From Dictyobacter vulcani (GTDB lineage Bacteria > Chloroflexota > Ktedonobacteria > Ktedonobacterales > Ktedonobacteraceae), in contig NZ_BKZW01000001.1 in NCBI RefSeq assembly GCF_008974265.1, positions 1,178,001 through 1,242,000 of the forward strand: DNA of 64,000 nucleotides, read 5' to 3'. Positions 1-6,998 of the stretch are shown piece after piece. A program made the translations under genes and the position numbers. Every line of letters starts with the position of its first letter. Within the stretch, counting starts at the first letter, position 1. Under the pieces are notes generated by a model, which was given only the letters and a program-made list of their open reading frames with translations, ran no database searches and was not told where the DNA came from.

Positions 1-214
1 TCTCGCCCCAGTTGTAAGCGCTAACCAATCAAGGGGAAAGCTCAAACCAATGGGGTGAGAGCTGAGGCCAATCGAGGTCAAGCCTCGAACCTACGGGACG
101 TGTTTTGTGATGCGTTGTAACACTTTTTCGCAAAACCCGATACTATATGCGGATCAAGTGCGTGCCACTCAATCGAGTGACTTCGCCTGATTATCAATAG
201 TATGTTAGGAACGA
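1..214. other. Gene-free left edge with CCAAT-spaced motif
   Basis: No convincing gene is visible. CCAAT occurs at 25-29, 47-51 and 68-72, spaced 21-22 bases, each followed by a G-rich run, so the left end may hold a short degenerate tandem motif or the tail of an upstream gene cut by the window. The right half holds the putative ECF-type promoter described separately. Confidence 0.4.
116..142 (+). promoter_or_regulatory. Putative ECF-type promoter of first sigma gene
   Basis: TGTAA at 116-120, a 17-base spacer, then CGATA at 138-142 followed by TATATGCG. The same arrangement, with identical 17-base spacing and a T-rich spacer, lies before the second ECF sigma gene (27327-27353). ECF sigma factors often drive their own promoters, so this is probably an autoregulated promoter; that role is inferred. 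Confidence 0.5.
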
Positions 215-751
215 ATGATGCAGGAACCATCGCTCTCAACCCGTAAAGACAGCACCAGCATTTCTGCGCTCTACCAACAATATGCAGCCAGTGTTTTTTC
301 TTATCTGCATGCCCATAGTGCTTCCCGCGAGGATGCGGAAGATCTACTGGTGGAAATTTTTCTGGCTGCCCTGGAGAGTCCTTCGTTTCTCCAGATGGCC
401 GCAGAACATCAACGCCTGTGGATATGGCGTGTAGCCCACAATAAAGTCGCAGATATCTATCGGACGCCCGTCTACCGCTCTCAACTGCGTATGGATGAAC
501 TCACGGACGAGATACAGGATAGTGAAGGTGATCATCCCGAACTCGTTGCAGAACGCAACGAGAGATATACACGTCTTCATCACCATATTCAAACGCTACC
601 CGGCATTCAACAACATATGTTGCGGCTACGCTTTGTATACGGCATGCGCTGCAATGAGATCGCGGAACAGATGGGCAAGAAACATGGCGCGATACGAACC
701 CAACTTTCTCGTACATTGAATACATTACGCTCGATTTATGAAAAGGATTAA
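215..751 (+). CDS. ECF-type RNA polymerase sigma factor
   Basis: This 178-residue protein has the two-domain layout of ECF sigma-70 factors. Region 2 spans about residues 15-85, with the REDAEDLLVEIF helix and the WRVAHNKVADIYR stretch that contacts -10 DNA. Region 4 spans about 115-170, with a helix-turn-helix around NEIAEQMGKKHGAIRTQLSR. It would direct core RNA polymerase to a small regulon. The start follows AGGA at 207-210; a second ATG lies three bases on. It ends 12 bases before a membrane WD40 protein that is probably its partner or anti-sigma factor. The closest relative in the window is the sigma factor at 27387-27917, which has the same neighbour type. The target genes are unknown. 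Confidence 0.9.
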   Translation: MMQEPSLSTRKDSTSISALYQQYAASVFSYLHAHSASREDAEDLLVEIFLAALESPSFLQMAAEHQRLWIWRVAHNKVADIYRTPVYRSQLRMDELTDEIQDSEGDHPELVAERNERYTRLHHHIQTLPGIQQHMLRLRFVYGMRCNEIAEQMGKKHGAIRTQLSRTLNTLRSIYEKD

Positions 752-763
752 GGGAGAAACGCG

Positions 764-2368
764 ATGTCTATACACGAAGAAGAGTCATTTCAACCCGAAC
801 TGCTAGATGAGCAAATTGAACAATGCTTAGCGACGGGCACACAACAAAAGACCAGCATGACTTACCAGATGCTACAAGATTTACAGATCTCCCTGGAAAT
901 CGAAGCCGAGAAAGATCCCAGGGCTGCGGATAAGCACTCGCTCGAACAAGCATGGCAACGCATCTCACTCGCGGGTAGCATTGATACACATTCAAGCATC
1001 CAAACAAGCCAAAAAGATGTAGCACCGCTACCAATAATAGTACCGCAACAATATCGCAGACAAACGGCTCGTAGTCAGCGCTGGCCACACCTTAGTGTGT
1101 TAGTAGCAGTACTGGTTGCGGCACTCCTGGTGGGAAGTATGTTAATAACATTGAAGGTTTTTCAAACTTCCCAACATACAGCACAACCCACTACTCCAAC
1201 CAAACCCATTGGCTCAGTCATAACACATATTGATAAGCCTGTTCCCATATTGTTTTTATGGTCAAGAGACAGTAAAAACCTTCTATCATCTAATATTGAC
1301 CCAAACCAACATCCAGGTATTAATATATGGAATGCATATACGGGAAAACCCAAAAGTATATCATTACATCTAAATGATCCTAAAGATGGTCGTGCACTTT
1401 TAATGTCACCTGACCAAAGGTCTATTGTTGATATAGTTCCAGATAATATTAACATTTGGAATATAGAGAAACGATCTATAGCCACCAAACTAGCCTTATC
1501 CCATTCACTTAAAATGTCTGATGTGGACTATTCTGCGACATGGTCACCTGACTCTACTAAATTGGCGGTAGATAGTAATGGTAAATTGACAATTTGGGAT
1601 GCCAAAAGTGGACAGGTGCTCCATATATTCTCAGTTCCTGCCAACCTACAAAATCTTAGACTCAAATGGTTACAAGATAATGTTCATCTCATTGGGATTA
1701 ACAAACAAGCAATTATGAAATGGGATACTTCCACTGGACAGTTGCTACAATCCTTGTCGCTTACATCAGAATTAGCAAACAAGGAGGAAATATATTCCAT
1801 TGACTCATCTCCTAATGGTAAATATATAGCAGGCATATTCCATACAACAATTAAAGATCAAGTGATTCTTCATATATGGGATACAAATACCCTTCAGGCA
1901 ATTCCAGCAATGAACAAAACACTTGAAAATCCTGCCATGATAAATACAACGTCAACCAGATTACTTACCTGGTCTCCTGATTCTACACGGCTGGCTTTAA
2001 ATATTCAACATGCTGCATTAAATCAGCCAGATGAAATTCAAGTAATTAATGCAGCAACAGGCCAAACTATGACACATTTTCAAGATAAATACTCAATGAT
2101 CCGTGAATTGGATTGGTCACCTGATAGTAAACATATTGTGTCATCAAGCCTTGATAAAAAGAATGCAGTGGTAGCCAATCCATATAAAAACACGACAAAA
2201 GACATTGTAAGCGTGGTACAAATCAATAATGCGGCAAATGGAGAGAGAGAATATACATTTGCGCCTCAGAATGGCATGACTATACAAATAACATGGTCAC
2301 CAGATGGTAAGCTGATTGCAGGCCTTCAGACAGGAAAAAATTCCATTTACGTGTGGAGTGCAGCTTGA
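764..2368 (+). CDS. Membrane-anchored WD40-repeat protein, putative anti-sigma
   Basis: The 534-residue protein has an acidic cytosolic N-terminus (about 1-108), one membrane helix (about 109-130, rich in L/V/A) and an outer beta-propeller. At least four WD40-like blades are visible through WSPDSTKLA, WSPDSTRLA, WSPDSKHIV and WSPDGKLIA motifs, each leading to an IWD/VWS strand end. The N-terminus shares LDEQIEQ and SL-x3-WQRI with the propeller protein of the second sigma module (27936-29681), although the two propellers belong to different families. Together with the 12-base gap to the sigma gene and the AAGGGAG ribosome site, this suggests that the N-terminus binds the sigma factor while the propeller senses something outside. 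The anti-sigma role is inference. The propeller half is more AT-rich than the N-terminal half. Confidence 0.8.
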   Translation: MSIHEEESFQPELLDEQIEQCLATGTQQKTSMTYQMLQDLQISLEIEAEKDPRAADKHSLEQAWQRISLAGSIDTHSSIQTSQKDVAPLPIIVPQQYRRQTARSQRWPHLSVLVAVLVAALLVGSMLITLKVFQTSQHTAQPTTPTKPIGSVITHIDKPVPILFLWSRDSKNLLSSNIDPNQHPGINIWNAYTGKPKSISLHLNDPKDGRALLMSPDQRSIVDIVPDNINIWNIEKRSIATKLALSHSLKMSDVDYSATWSPDSTKLAVDSNGKLTIWDAKSGQVLHIFSVPANLQNLRLKWLQDNVHLIGINKQAIMKWDTSTGQLLQSLSLTSELANKEEIYSIDSSPNGKYIAGIFHTTIKDQVILHIWDTNTLQAIPAMNKTLENPAMINTTSTRLLTWSPDSTRLALNIQHAALNQPDEIQVINAATGQTMTHFQDKYSMIRELDWSPDSKHIVSSSLDKKNAVVANPYKNTTKDIVSVVQINNAANGEREYTFAPQNGMTIQITWSPDGKLIAGLQTGKNSIYVWSAA

Positions 2369-2383
2369 GCACATAGCGCTATA

Positions 2384-2427
2384 CGAGGTAGATATTGTCC
2401 GCAATGGATAGTATCTATCTCGTTTTT
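2384..2427 (+). terminator. Intrinsic terminator after WD40 gene
   Basis: An 11-bp stem (2384-2394 with 2412-2422, one G-U pair) is followed directly by five T residues at 2423-2427. It lies 16 bases after the WD40 stop codon. Confidence 0.75.
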
Positions 2428-2560
2428 ATGTTCTCAGGAGCAGCATTACCAGTTCACATACTCTATGTTAGAAGCCCACGTCATCTGGTCTCAAAAGCAC
2501 AACCAGGCAGATATGTTATACTATAAGAAATTCAAGTGCAGGTTATGGGACAGAAGAAAA

Positions 2561-2588
2561 GCCAGGCTTATTCTTCATTCTGCCTGGC
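2561..2588 (-). terminator. Terminator hairpin with stop codon in loop
   Basis: GCCAGGC at 2561-2567 pairs with GCCTGGC at 2582-2588. On the minus strand the hairpin is followed by TTTTC. The stop codon of the small membrane protein (2568-2570) sits inside the 14-base loop, so the last codons of the gene form one arm. Confidence 0.55.
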
Positions 2589-2735
2589 AAGAATTCTGAG
2601 GTACATCATGACGGAAATAAAACCACAAACATTAACGAGCATACCAAGCCCTCCATAGCCGGTGCAGAGAGTTAAGAGTCCAATTGAGAAACAAATAGCG
2701 CTGAGTATCGCCCATTTGCGGCCAGGAGTTTCCAT
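2568..2735 (-). CDS. Small two-helix membrane protein (55 aa)
   Basis: A short reading frame starts with METPGRKWAIL and runs 55 codons. Two hydrophobic segments (about residues 8-27 and 30-46) are separated by a short Gly-rich turn, and the protein ends with a charged tail, RQNEE. A purine-rich AAAGGGG precedes the ATG, and a terminator hairpin overlaps the stop codon. Both signals support a real gene despite the short length. No family is recognised; a small integral membrane protein of unknown function is the most that can be said. An overlapping 60-residue frame on the same strand (2632-2814) has no ribosome site or hydrophobic pattern and looks spurious. Confidence 0.5.
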   Translation of the reverse strand: METPGRKWAILSAICFSIGLLTLCTGYGGLGMLVNVCGFISVMMYLRILARQNEE

Positions 2736-3039
2736 CCCATTTCCCCTTTAAATCAGGATCAGATAACATGATACTTTTTTGATATATTCTTATGCAATTA
2801 TACACAATATCCATTCTGTTAGACGCTCTTTACGATATACAGATTAGTGCTAAAAGCCAGAAATTTTATGGAGGCTGGCTATACAAATATGCTATATCCA
2901 AATGTACCGAGATTTTTTGGCTATTTATACCCTTCCATTACATAAGAGGTTGTAGAATAGAAGAAAAGCTTTATTTTTCTATCGATTGCGCCGATCTTCA
3001 TAGATAATTATTTATTTTTTTGCTAGCAAGGATTACTAC
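2736..3039. other. AT-rich gap without recognised gene
   Basis: This stretch is AT-rich and carries no coding pattern that I trust. It presumably holds divergent promoters for the small membrane protein on the left and the exported protein on the right. Confidence 0.4.
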
Positions 3040-4191
3040 ATGTACGATCGAGACAAAACTATGCCGTTGCCAGGCATTCCACCCCAACACGATCGAGACA
3101 AAACTATGCCGTTGCCAGGCATTCCACCACAACACAATCCGAAACAAAAAAAATATAGTCGCCGTCTGATTATTTCGGTGGTTGGAGCCAGCCTGGTTAT
3201 TATTAGTGCACTCATGTTTTTACCTTTTGTACAGACATATTTCAATTCATCAACAAATGGTGCGCAGGCGGTGAGGCCAAAACCAAAACCGAAGCCAACC
3301 TCGACACCAACCCCAACTCCGATACCGTTTAATCCTTCGGTTGGCGCAGTGCTACCCACACATCGGGTCGTAGCTTTCTATGCAGTGCCTGGAGCTGAGG
3401 TAACAGGACCTGCCTATGCGCCGGATGCTCAGATGCTAGCAAATCTAAAGGCACAGGGAGCCGCCTATACCAATGCAGATCCAGCCCATCCTGTACAACT
3501 GGGAATAGATCTGGTCGTCAGCGTGCCCGATAACTATCCTGGACCACAGCAAACGTATAGCCATCATGTTGATGCTGCGACGATTCAAAGCTATATTGAT
3601 TTCTGCAAAAGTAACAATCTACTTCTCTTCCTGGACCTTAACTTTGGGCAAGCGCCCATCAAGCCTGAGCTAGAATATTTTATGCCGTATCTGGAGCACT
3701 ACGCATTTGTGCATATGGCGATTGATCCAGAATGGATGTTTCCACGCCGTGATGGAATTCCAGGAACAAATTTGAGTAATGTGCGAGCCGCAGACTTAAA
3801 ACCAGCCATTGAGGATCTGGCTGACATTCCAATGAAGTATCATCTACCACGAAAAATCTTGATCATCCACCAATATCGAGGTGATGGTGACTTGATGAAT
3901 AATCCTTTTGATGCTGGTCAGGCCGAGATCGCCGATAAACGGAACCTGTTTTCAGATCCGCGCGTCGATGTGGTCATGCATGTGGATAGCGTGGGTGGTT
4001 TTCCAGGCGATCATCAGGAAAAAGAGCTACAGTATAGTCAATGGGTCAAAGATGATATGCAAAAATACAATAACTTCAAGTATGGTGGATTTAAAATCTT
4101 CTATCGACTTGAAGCCAAGATGGGGTTAATGACTCCACAAGAGGTTCTATCAATGGCCCCGGCTCCGATGGTCGTTACCTATGGTAACTGA
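3040..4191 (+). CDS. Membrane-anchored exported protein, TIM-barrel-like
   Basis: This 383-residue protein begins with two perfect copies of a 15-residue unit, DRDKTMPLPGIPPQH (residues 3-17 and 18-32), encoded by a 45-bp direct repeat. One membrane helix follows (about 43-65), then a Pro/Thr/Lys linker (about 78-98, PKPKPKPTSTPTPTP), then an outer domain of about 280 residues. The alternating strands and helices of that domain, for example LLLFLDLNFG and FVHMAIDPEW, suggest a TIM barrel like those of glycoside hydrolases. I cannot name a family or a catalytic pair. The Thr-containing repeat in the cytosolic tail could be a protein-kinase target, but that is speculation. No clear terminator follows. 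Confidence 0.75.
   Translation: MYDRDKTMPLPGIPPQHDRDKTMPLPGIPPQHNPKQKKYSRRLIISVVGASLVIISALMFLPFVQTYFNSSTNGAQAVRPKPKPKPTSTPTPTPIPFNPSVGAVLPTHRVVAFYAVPGAEVTGPAYAPDAQMLANLKAQGAAYTNADPAHPVQLGIDLVVSVPDNYPGPQQTYSHHVDAATIQSYIDFCKSNNLLLFLDLNFGQAPIKPELEYFMPYLEHYAFVHMAIDPEWMFPRRDGIPGTNLSNVRAADLKPAIEDLADIPMKYHLPRKILIIHQYRGDGDLMNNPFDAGQAEIADKRNLFSDPRVDVVMHVDSVGGFPGDHQEKELQYSQWVKDDMQKYNNFKYGGFKIFYRLEAKMGLMTPQEVLSMAPAPMVVTYGN
3046..3135 (+). repeat. 45-bp tandem direct repeat inside coding sequence
   Basis: Two adjacent 45-bp units (3046-3090 and 3091-3135) are almost identical in sequence and encode the same 15 residues. One base differs near the end of the unit (CCC versus CCA proline codons), so the duplication looks recent. 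Confidence 0.85.
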
Positions 4192-4621
4192 TGAGCAATC
4201 AACATTTGAGTACCCCGGTATCTTGCTGCTGCGTAAGCAAATCCAGAGTGAGGCTGAGACCTGAGCTTGCATCAATTCCATTTGAAGCCATAGTGCATAC
4301 AGTCCTTTTCTCTTCTAAAAATTAAAGTATGACAAAACATAACCCACCACAAACCACTGTGATTTGAACCCGGCCGCATAGGCAGTACAACTATTCAACA
4401 AACATGCAGGCAGATACGCTCGATGGCATATAGAAATCTCACATTGTTATCGGCGATTTATTAATAATGTTGCGCCACGAAGAGAAATACTAACCAGAAA
4501 GGCTATCCGGGCAAATTACTGATTTGGTAAATTTGCCGGGATAGCCTTTCTGGTTAGTAAAAATCCAGGAGCAGTGTAGATGCTATGGAGGAAAGAAATG
4601 GCCGTGATTTAAAAAGCGTTC
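4192..4621. other. Intergenic region with one long hairpin
   Basis: No gene was recognised in these 430 bases. The only strong structure is the 29-bp-stem hairpin at 4489-4558, listed separately. Confidence 0.4.
4489..4558. terminator. 29-bp-stem hairpin, probable bidirectional terminator
   Basis: Arms 4489-4517 and 4530-4558 pair over 29 bases with a single mismatch and a 12-base loop. It lies 63 bases downstream of the minus-strand gene at 4622-4843 and about 300 bases after the plus-strand gene ending at 4191. A terminator is the simplest reading, although the stem is much longer than needed and lacks a strong T-run. A miniature palindromic element is the alternative. Confidence 0.5.
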
Positions 4622-4843
4622 TTAATGAAAGTAGAAATGATACAAGACGACGAGAACAACGATAATCATGATTATGAATGCAAGCGAAACCAGGATAGAT
4701 GCTTGTCTGGAAAGCTGCCATTTACCAGAGGACGAATCTTCGCTAAATGTGCTATAAGCCTGCTGTTGTTTTGTACGCTCTAAAACTTTTTCCCTTGCCA
4801 TATGCTCTGCCTGCTTTTGGAGATGGTCCATCATATTATCCAT
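4622..4843 (-). CDS. Small C-tail-anchored membrane protein
   Basis: The 73-residue product has a charged, Gln-rich N-terminal half that could form a helix (QKQAEHMAREKVLERTKQQQ) and a single hydrophobic helix at about residues 49-70 close to the C-terminus. This is the layout of a tail-anchored protein. A GGGTAAAAAT stretch precedes the ATG. No family is recognised. It stands alone on the minus strand, with a long hairpin 63 bases downstream. Confidence 0.55.
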   Translation of the reverse strand: MDNMMDHLQKQAEHMAREKVLERTKQQQAYSTFSEDSSSGKWQLSRQASILVSLAFIIMIIVVLVVLYHFYFH

Positions 4844-5093
4844 TATTTTTACCCTATATCCTCTTCAAATTTGCCTGGCATATTTTCATTTTATAGCATG
4901 CATATTTTACCTATGACAACGATATACACCTACCCTTTTTATAACTATTAGTTATTATCTATATAACATATTGCAATTAACCTTGTCAAGCTACAATAGC
5001 ACGAAAAATTATAGTGCCCATCACCGCTTTCCACCTACAACCAATCATGCAGAAAAATTCAACGCCATCCTGCCATCAACTCATAGGTTGCGG

Positions 5094-5145
5094 GACATAA
5101 CTGAAAAGCCCACTTGTGTTTGCAAGTGGGCTTTTCAGTTATGTC
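5094..5145. terminator. Perfect 23-bp-stem bidirectional terminator
   Basis: Arms 5094-5116 and 5123-5145 are perfect complements over 23 bases around a 6-base loop. A-runs and T-runs inside the arms let it act on both strands. It lies 14 bases after the stop of the minus-strand His-rich gene. Confidence 0.8.
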
Positions 5146-5158
5146 TTTACTTTTGCTG

Positions 5159-5380
5159 CTACCAGCCGCCGTGGTGATGATGGTGGCCATGGTGGTGGTG
5201 ATGATGTTCACGGCCATAGAAATCCCCGCCATAAAAGCCTCGACGCATATAGGGGCGGCGGAAAAAAAAGGATCTGCGATATGGGCGATAGTAGCCGTAA
5301 CCCATCCAACGTCTGGGTCTGAACAGGCTGCCCAGAGCAGTGAAAAGTATAATCACGAATAATATCACCAGTAGAAACAT
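5159..5380 (-). CDS. Small membrane protein with His-rich C-terminus
   Basis: The 73-residue product has an N-terminal hydrophobic helix (about residues 2-18), a middle rich in Arg, Tyr, Phe and Gly, and a C-terminus with six His, a Gly, then five more His before GGW. The ATG follows a perfect AAGGAGG ribosome site. His runs of this kind commonly bind Ni, Zn, Co or Cu, so metal buffering or sensing at the membrane is plausible but unproven. A Tyr/Arg/Gly-rich phase-separating segment is another reading. A strong terminator sits 14 bases downstream, so it is a single-gene unit. Confidence 0.7.
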   Translation of the reverse strand: MFLLVILFVIILFTALGSLFRPRRWMGYGYYRPYRRSFFFRRPYMRRGFYGGDFYGREHHHHHHGHHHHHGGW

Positions 5381-5491
5381 GGTAGCCTCCTTGTGTGTGC
5401 TGGCCTTTTATACCTTAATGCAAGTGCATATCATTCATACCATTAGTTATATACGGATATACGTAGAGATGTTGCAAAAATAAAATACCCA

Positions 5492-5635
5492 TCAGGCAAG
5501 ACCCAATTGGTGGACCAATACCACCAGTTGGGCTCGATCGCGGGCACCCAGTTTGGCAAAAATATGGTTGCTATGGGTTTTGATAGTAGAATCGCTGACC
5601 GAGAGGGAGAACCATCTAATTACGTTGCAGTCAAA
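5492..5635 (-). pseudogene. Remnant of LuxR/NarL-type regulator C-terminus
   Basis: On the minus strand an open stretch of about 45 codons reads as the end of a LuxR-type DNA-binding domain. The motif SDSTIKTHSNHIFAKLGA is followed by RDRAQLVVLVHQLGLA and a stop at 5492-5494. The first half of the helix-turn-helix and the whole receiver domain are missing, and an in-frame stop lies just upstream. It is therefore a decayed or truncated response regulator lying next to the tRNA integration hot spot. Confidence 0.6.
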
Positions 5636-5668
5636 CTGCTGTCACGCGGAAACCGTTGGGATCGGGAC

Positions 5669-5695
5669 AAAAAAAAGAACCCGCCACTAAGGCGG
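5669..5695 (-). terminator. Intrinsic terminator after tRNA-Arg
   Basis: On the minus strand CCGCC (5691-5695) pairs with GGCGG (5681-5685), followed by GTTC and a run of eight T. It begins about 10 bases after the tRNA 3' end. Confidence 0.8.
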
Positions 5696-5705
5696 ATTTA
5701 GAGAG

Positions 5706-5777
5706 TGTTCCCGACTGGAATCGAACCAGCGCCACCGGTTCCGGAGACCGGTGCTCTATCCACTGAGCTACGGGAAC
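5706..5777 (-). tRNA. tRNA-Arg (anticodon CCG)
   Basis: On the minus strand the cloverleaf is complete. The acceptor GTTCCCG pairs with CGGGAAC, the D arm is present, the anticodon stem CCGGT/ACCGG carries the loop CTCCGGA (anticodon CCG), and the T arm reads CTGG-TTCGATT-CCAG. The discriminator base is A and CCA is not encoded. The part from the anticodon loop to the 5' end (5740-5777) is repeated exactly at 13472-13509. It is the left attachment site of the integrative element, and the tRNA 5' half and promoter now come from element DNA. Confidence 0.96.
5740..5777. repeat. Attachment site, left copy (38-bp direct repeat)
   Basis: These 38 bases recur exactly at 13472-13509 in the same orientation. 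They cover the tRNA-Arg gene from the anticodon loop to its 5' end. The integrase gene lies just inside this end, as is usual for tRNA-targeting elements. Confidence 0.9.
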
Positions 5778-5787
5778 TTCATAGAAG

Positions 5788-5816
5788 ATTATAACACACC
5801 TGTCAAACTTTCTCAA
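5788..5816 (-). promoter_or_regulatory. Element-borne promoter of tRNA-Arg
   Basis: On the minus strand TTGAGA (5811-5816), a 17-base spacer and TATAAT (5788-5793) lie 10 bases before the tRNA. The orphan copy at the other junction has exactly the same spacing (TTGAGA-17-TATATT-10). The element therefore carries a replacement tRNA promoter. Confidence 0.8.
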
Positions 5817-6013
5817 TACGCCCCACAAGCCGCATAACACCACATCATAGGAAAACCCCTTATAGCTTGTTTTACTGGCAAATTCAGTGTGTCCTGTGCC
5901 GTAAACAACCAATAAGGGATGTTTTGCGCTCTATCATAAAGCAAGGCTAGAGCCTCATTAATGGTATAGTCAGAGTCAAAAACTAGGCCGCACAATCCGG
6001 TGCTGTAGCCCTA

Positions 6014-6988
6014 TTAGTCAAATAAGGCATCAGACCGTAGTGTCCTATCTCTCACCACTTTACGCACCCGATTAACCGGAGATAAATGATCATGATCGCG
6101 CCTAGCCTCTCGACTCTGAAATGATTTTAAGTATTCCTCTGTAGTTTTAATATCACTGTGTCCGAGCAGACGAGAGAGCTTATATACATCACCGCCATTC
6201 TTGAGATACATAATAGCAAAAGTGTGGCGGAACGTATGAGGAGAGACACGCACATCAGAGAGACCGGCTTTATCACCAGCCTCAGATATCAAACGTGCTA
6301 CACCACTACGAGTCAAAGGCTCACCAGCTCGATTGATAAACAATAATTGCTCATTCTCATCAGATGTATCTCTGAACTTATGGACATACTTCCATACGCA
6401 CTTAACCGTATCAGAATGCACACCCACTTCACGTTCCTTACGGCCCTTGCCCAGGACTCTAACATAGTCCTTATGAATATCTTGTAAACGCATACCGCAT
6501 AATTCGGACACTCTGACACCAGTGTCAAGGAGAAGCATCATTATTGTATAATCTCTATACCCAAGCTCAGTACGCAAATCACAAGTGTTAAGCAATGCCT
6601 TAATCTGATCTTCAGTAAAAGTGGAGATAACATACTCACCGATCTTAGGTCTCTCCAACTTTACAGAAGGATCAATTTTTAATAGATCTTCGCTCACACA
6701 CCAACTGAAGAAGCCTTTTATAACCTGCACATAGCCCTTGACTGTAATCTCAGATACATTTTCCTTAGTACGTGACTTCATAGCCTGAATAGCGATTACA
6801 AAAGCACGCAGATGCATCAGAGTAACAGATTTTAAGTCCCTTGTACCCTGTTGATCCAGCATATAAGCACAAAAGAAACGCAATTTCTGATCATACCATT
6901 CAATGGTTCTGTGAGAAAAACCTTTCGACTGGCACCGAACAATATAGCCATCAATAGCATCTTTAATTTGAAGAGCTTTACGAGCCAT
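6014..6988 (-). CDS. int: Tyrosine site-specific integrase of the element
   Basis: This XerC/D-like recombinase (324 residues from the ATG at 6988) has a SAM-like N-terminal DNA-binding domain (about 15-110) and a catalytic domain with the expected residues. Arg is in DTGVRVSELCGMRL, His-x-x-Arg in HTFRHTF, Gly-His in LGHSDIKTT and the nucleophile Tyr in EEYLKS. It would cut and join the 38-bp core shared by the tRNA-Arg gene and the element. The ATG at 6988 follows AGGGGGTG at a good distance; a longer frame starting at 7012 would overlap the upstream gene. The ribosome site overlaps the stop codon of the replication-initiator gene, so the integrase is translated last in the element operon. 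Confidence 0.9.
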   Translation of the reverse strand: MARKALQIKDAIDGYIVRCQSKGFSHRTIEWYDQKLRFFCAYMLDQQGTRDLKSVTLMHLRAFVIAIQAMKSRTKENVSEITVKGYVQVIKGFFSWCVSEDLLKIDPSVKLERPKIGEYVISTFTEDQIKALLNTCDLRTELGYRDYTIMMLLLDTGVRVSELCGMRLQDIHKDYVRVLGKGRKEREVGVHSDTVKCVWKYVHKFRDTSDENEQLLFINRAGEPLTRSGVARLISEAGDKAGLSDVRVSPHTFRHTFAIMYLKNGGDVYKLSRLLGHSDIKTTEEYLKSFQSREARRDHDHLSPVNRVRKVVRDRTLRSDALFD

Positions 6989-6998
6989 AAAACACCCC

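Noticed and set aside
2632-2814. 60-codon minus-strand frame
   Set aside because: It overlaps the better-supported 55-residue membrane protein in another frame and has no ribosome site.
4340-4400. tRNA-like segment with GATTTGAACCC
   Set aside because: It resembles a T arm, but no acceptor or anticodon pairing could be found around it.
5094-5145. CRISPR-type or MITE repeat
   Set aside because: It is a single copy with no spacer series, placed directly after a gene; a terminator explains it better.
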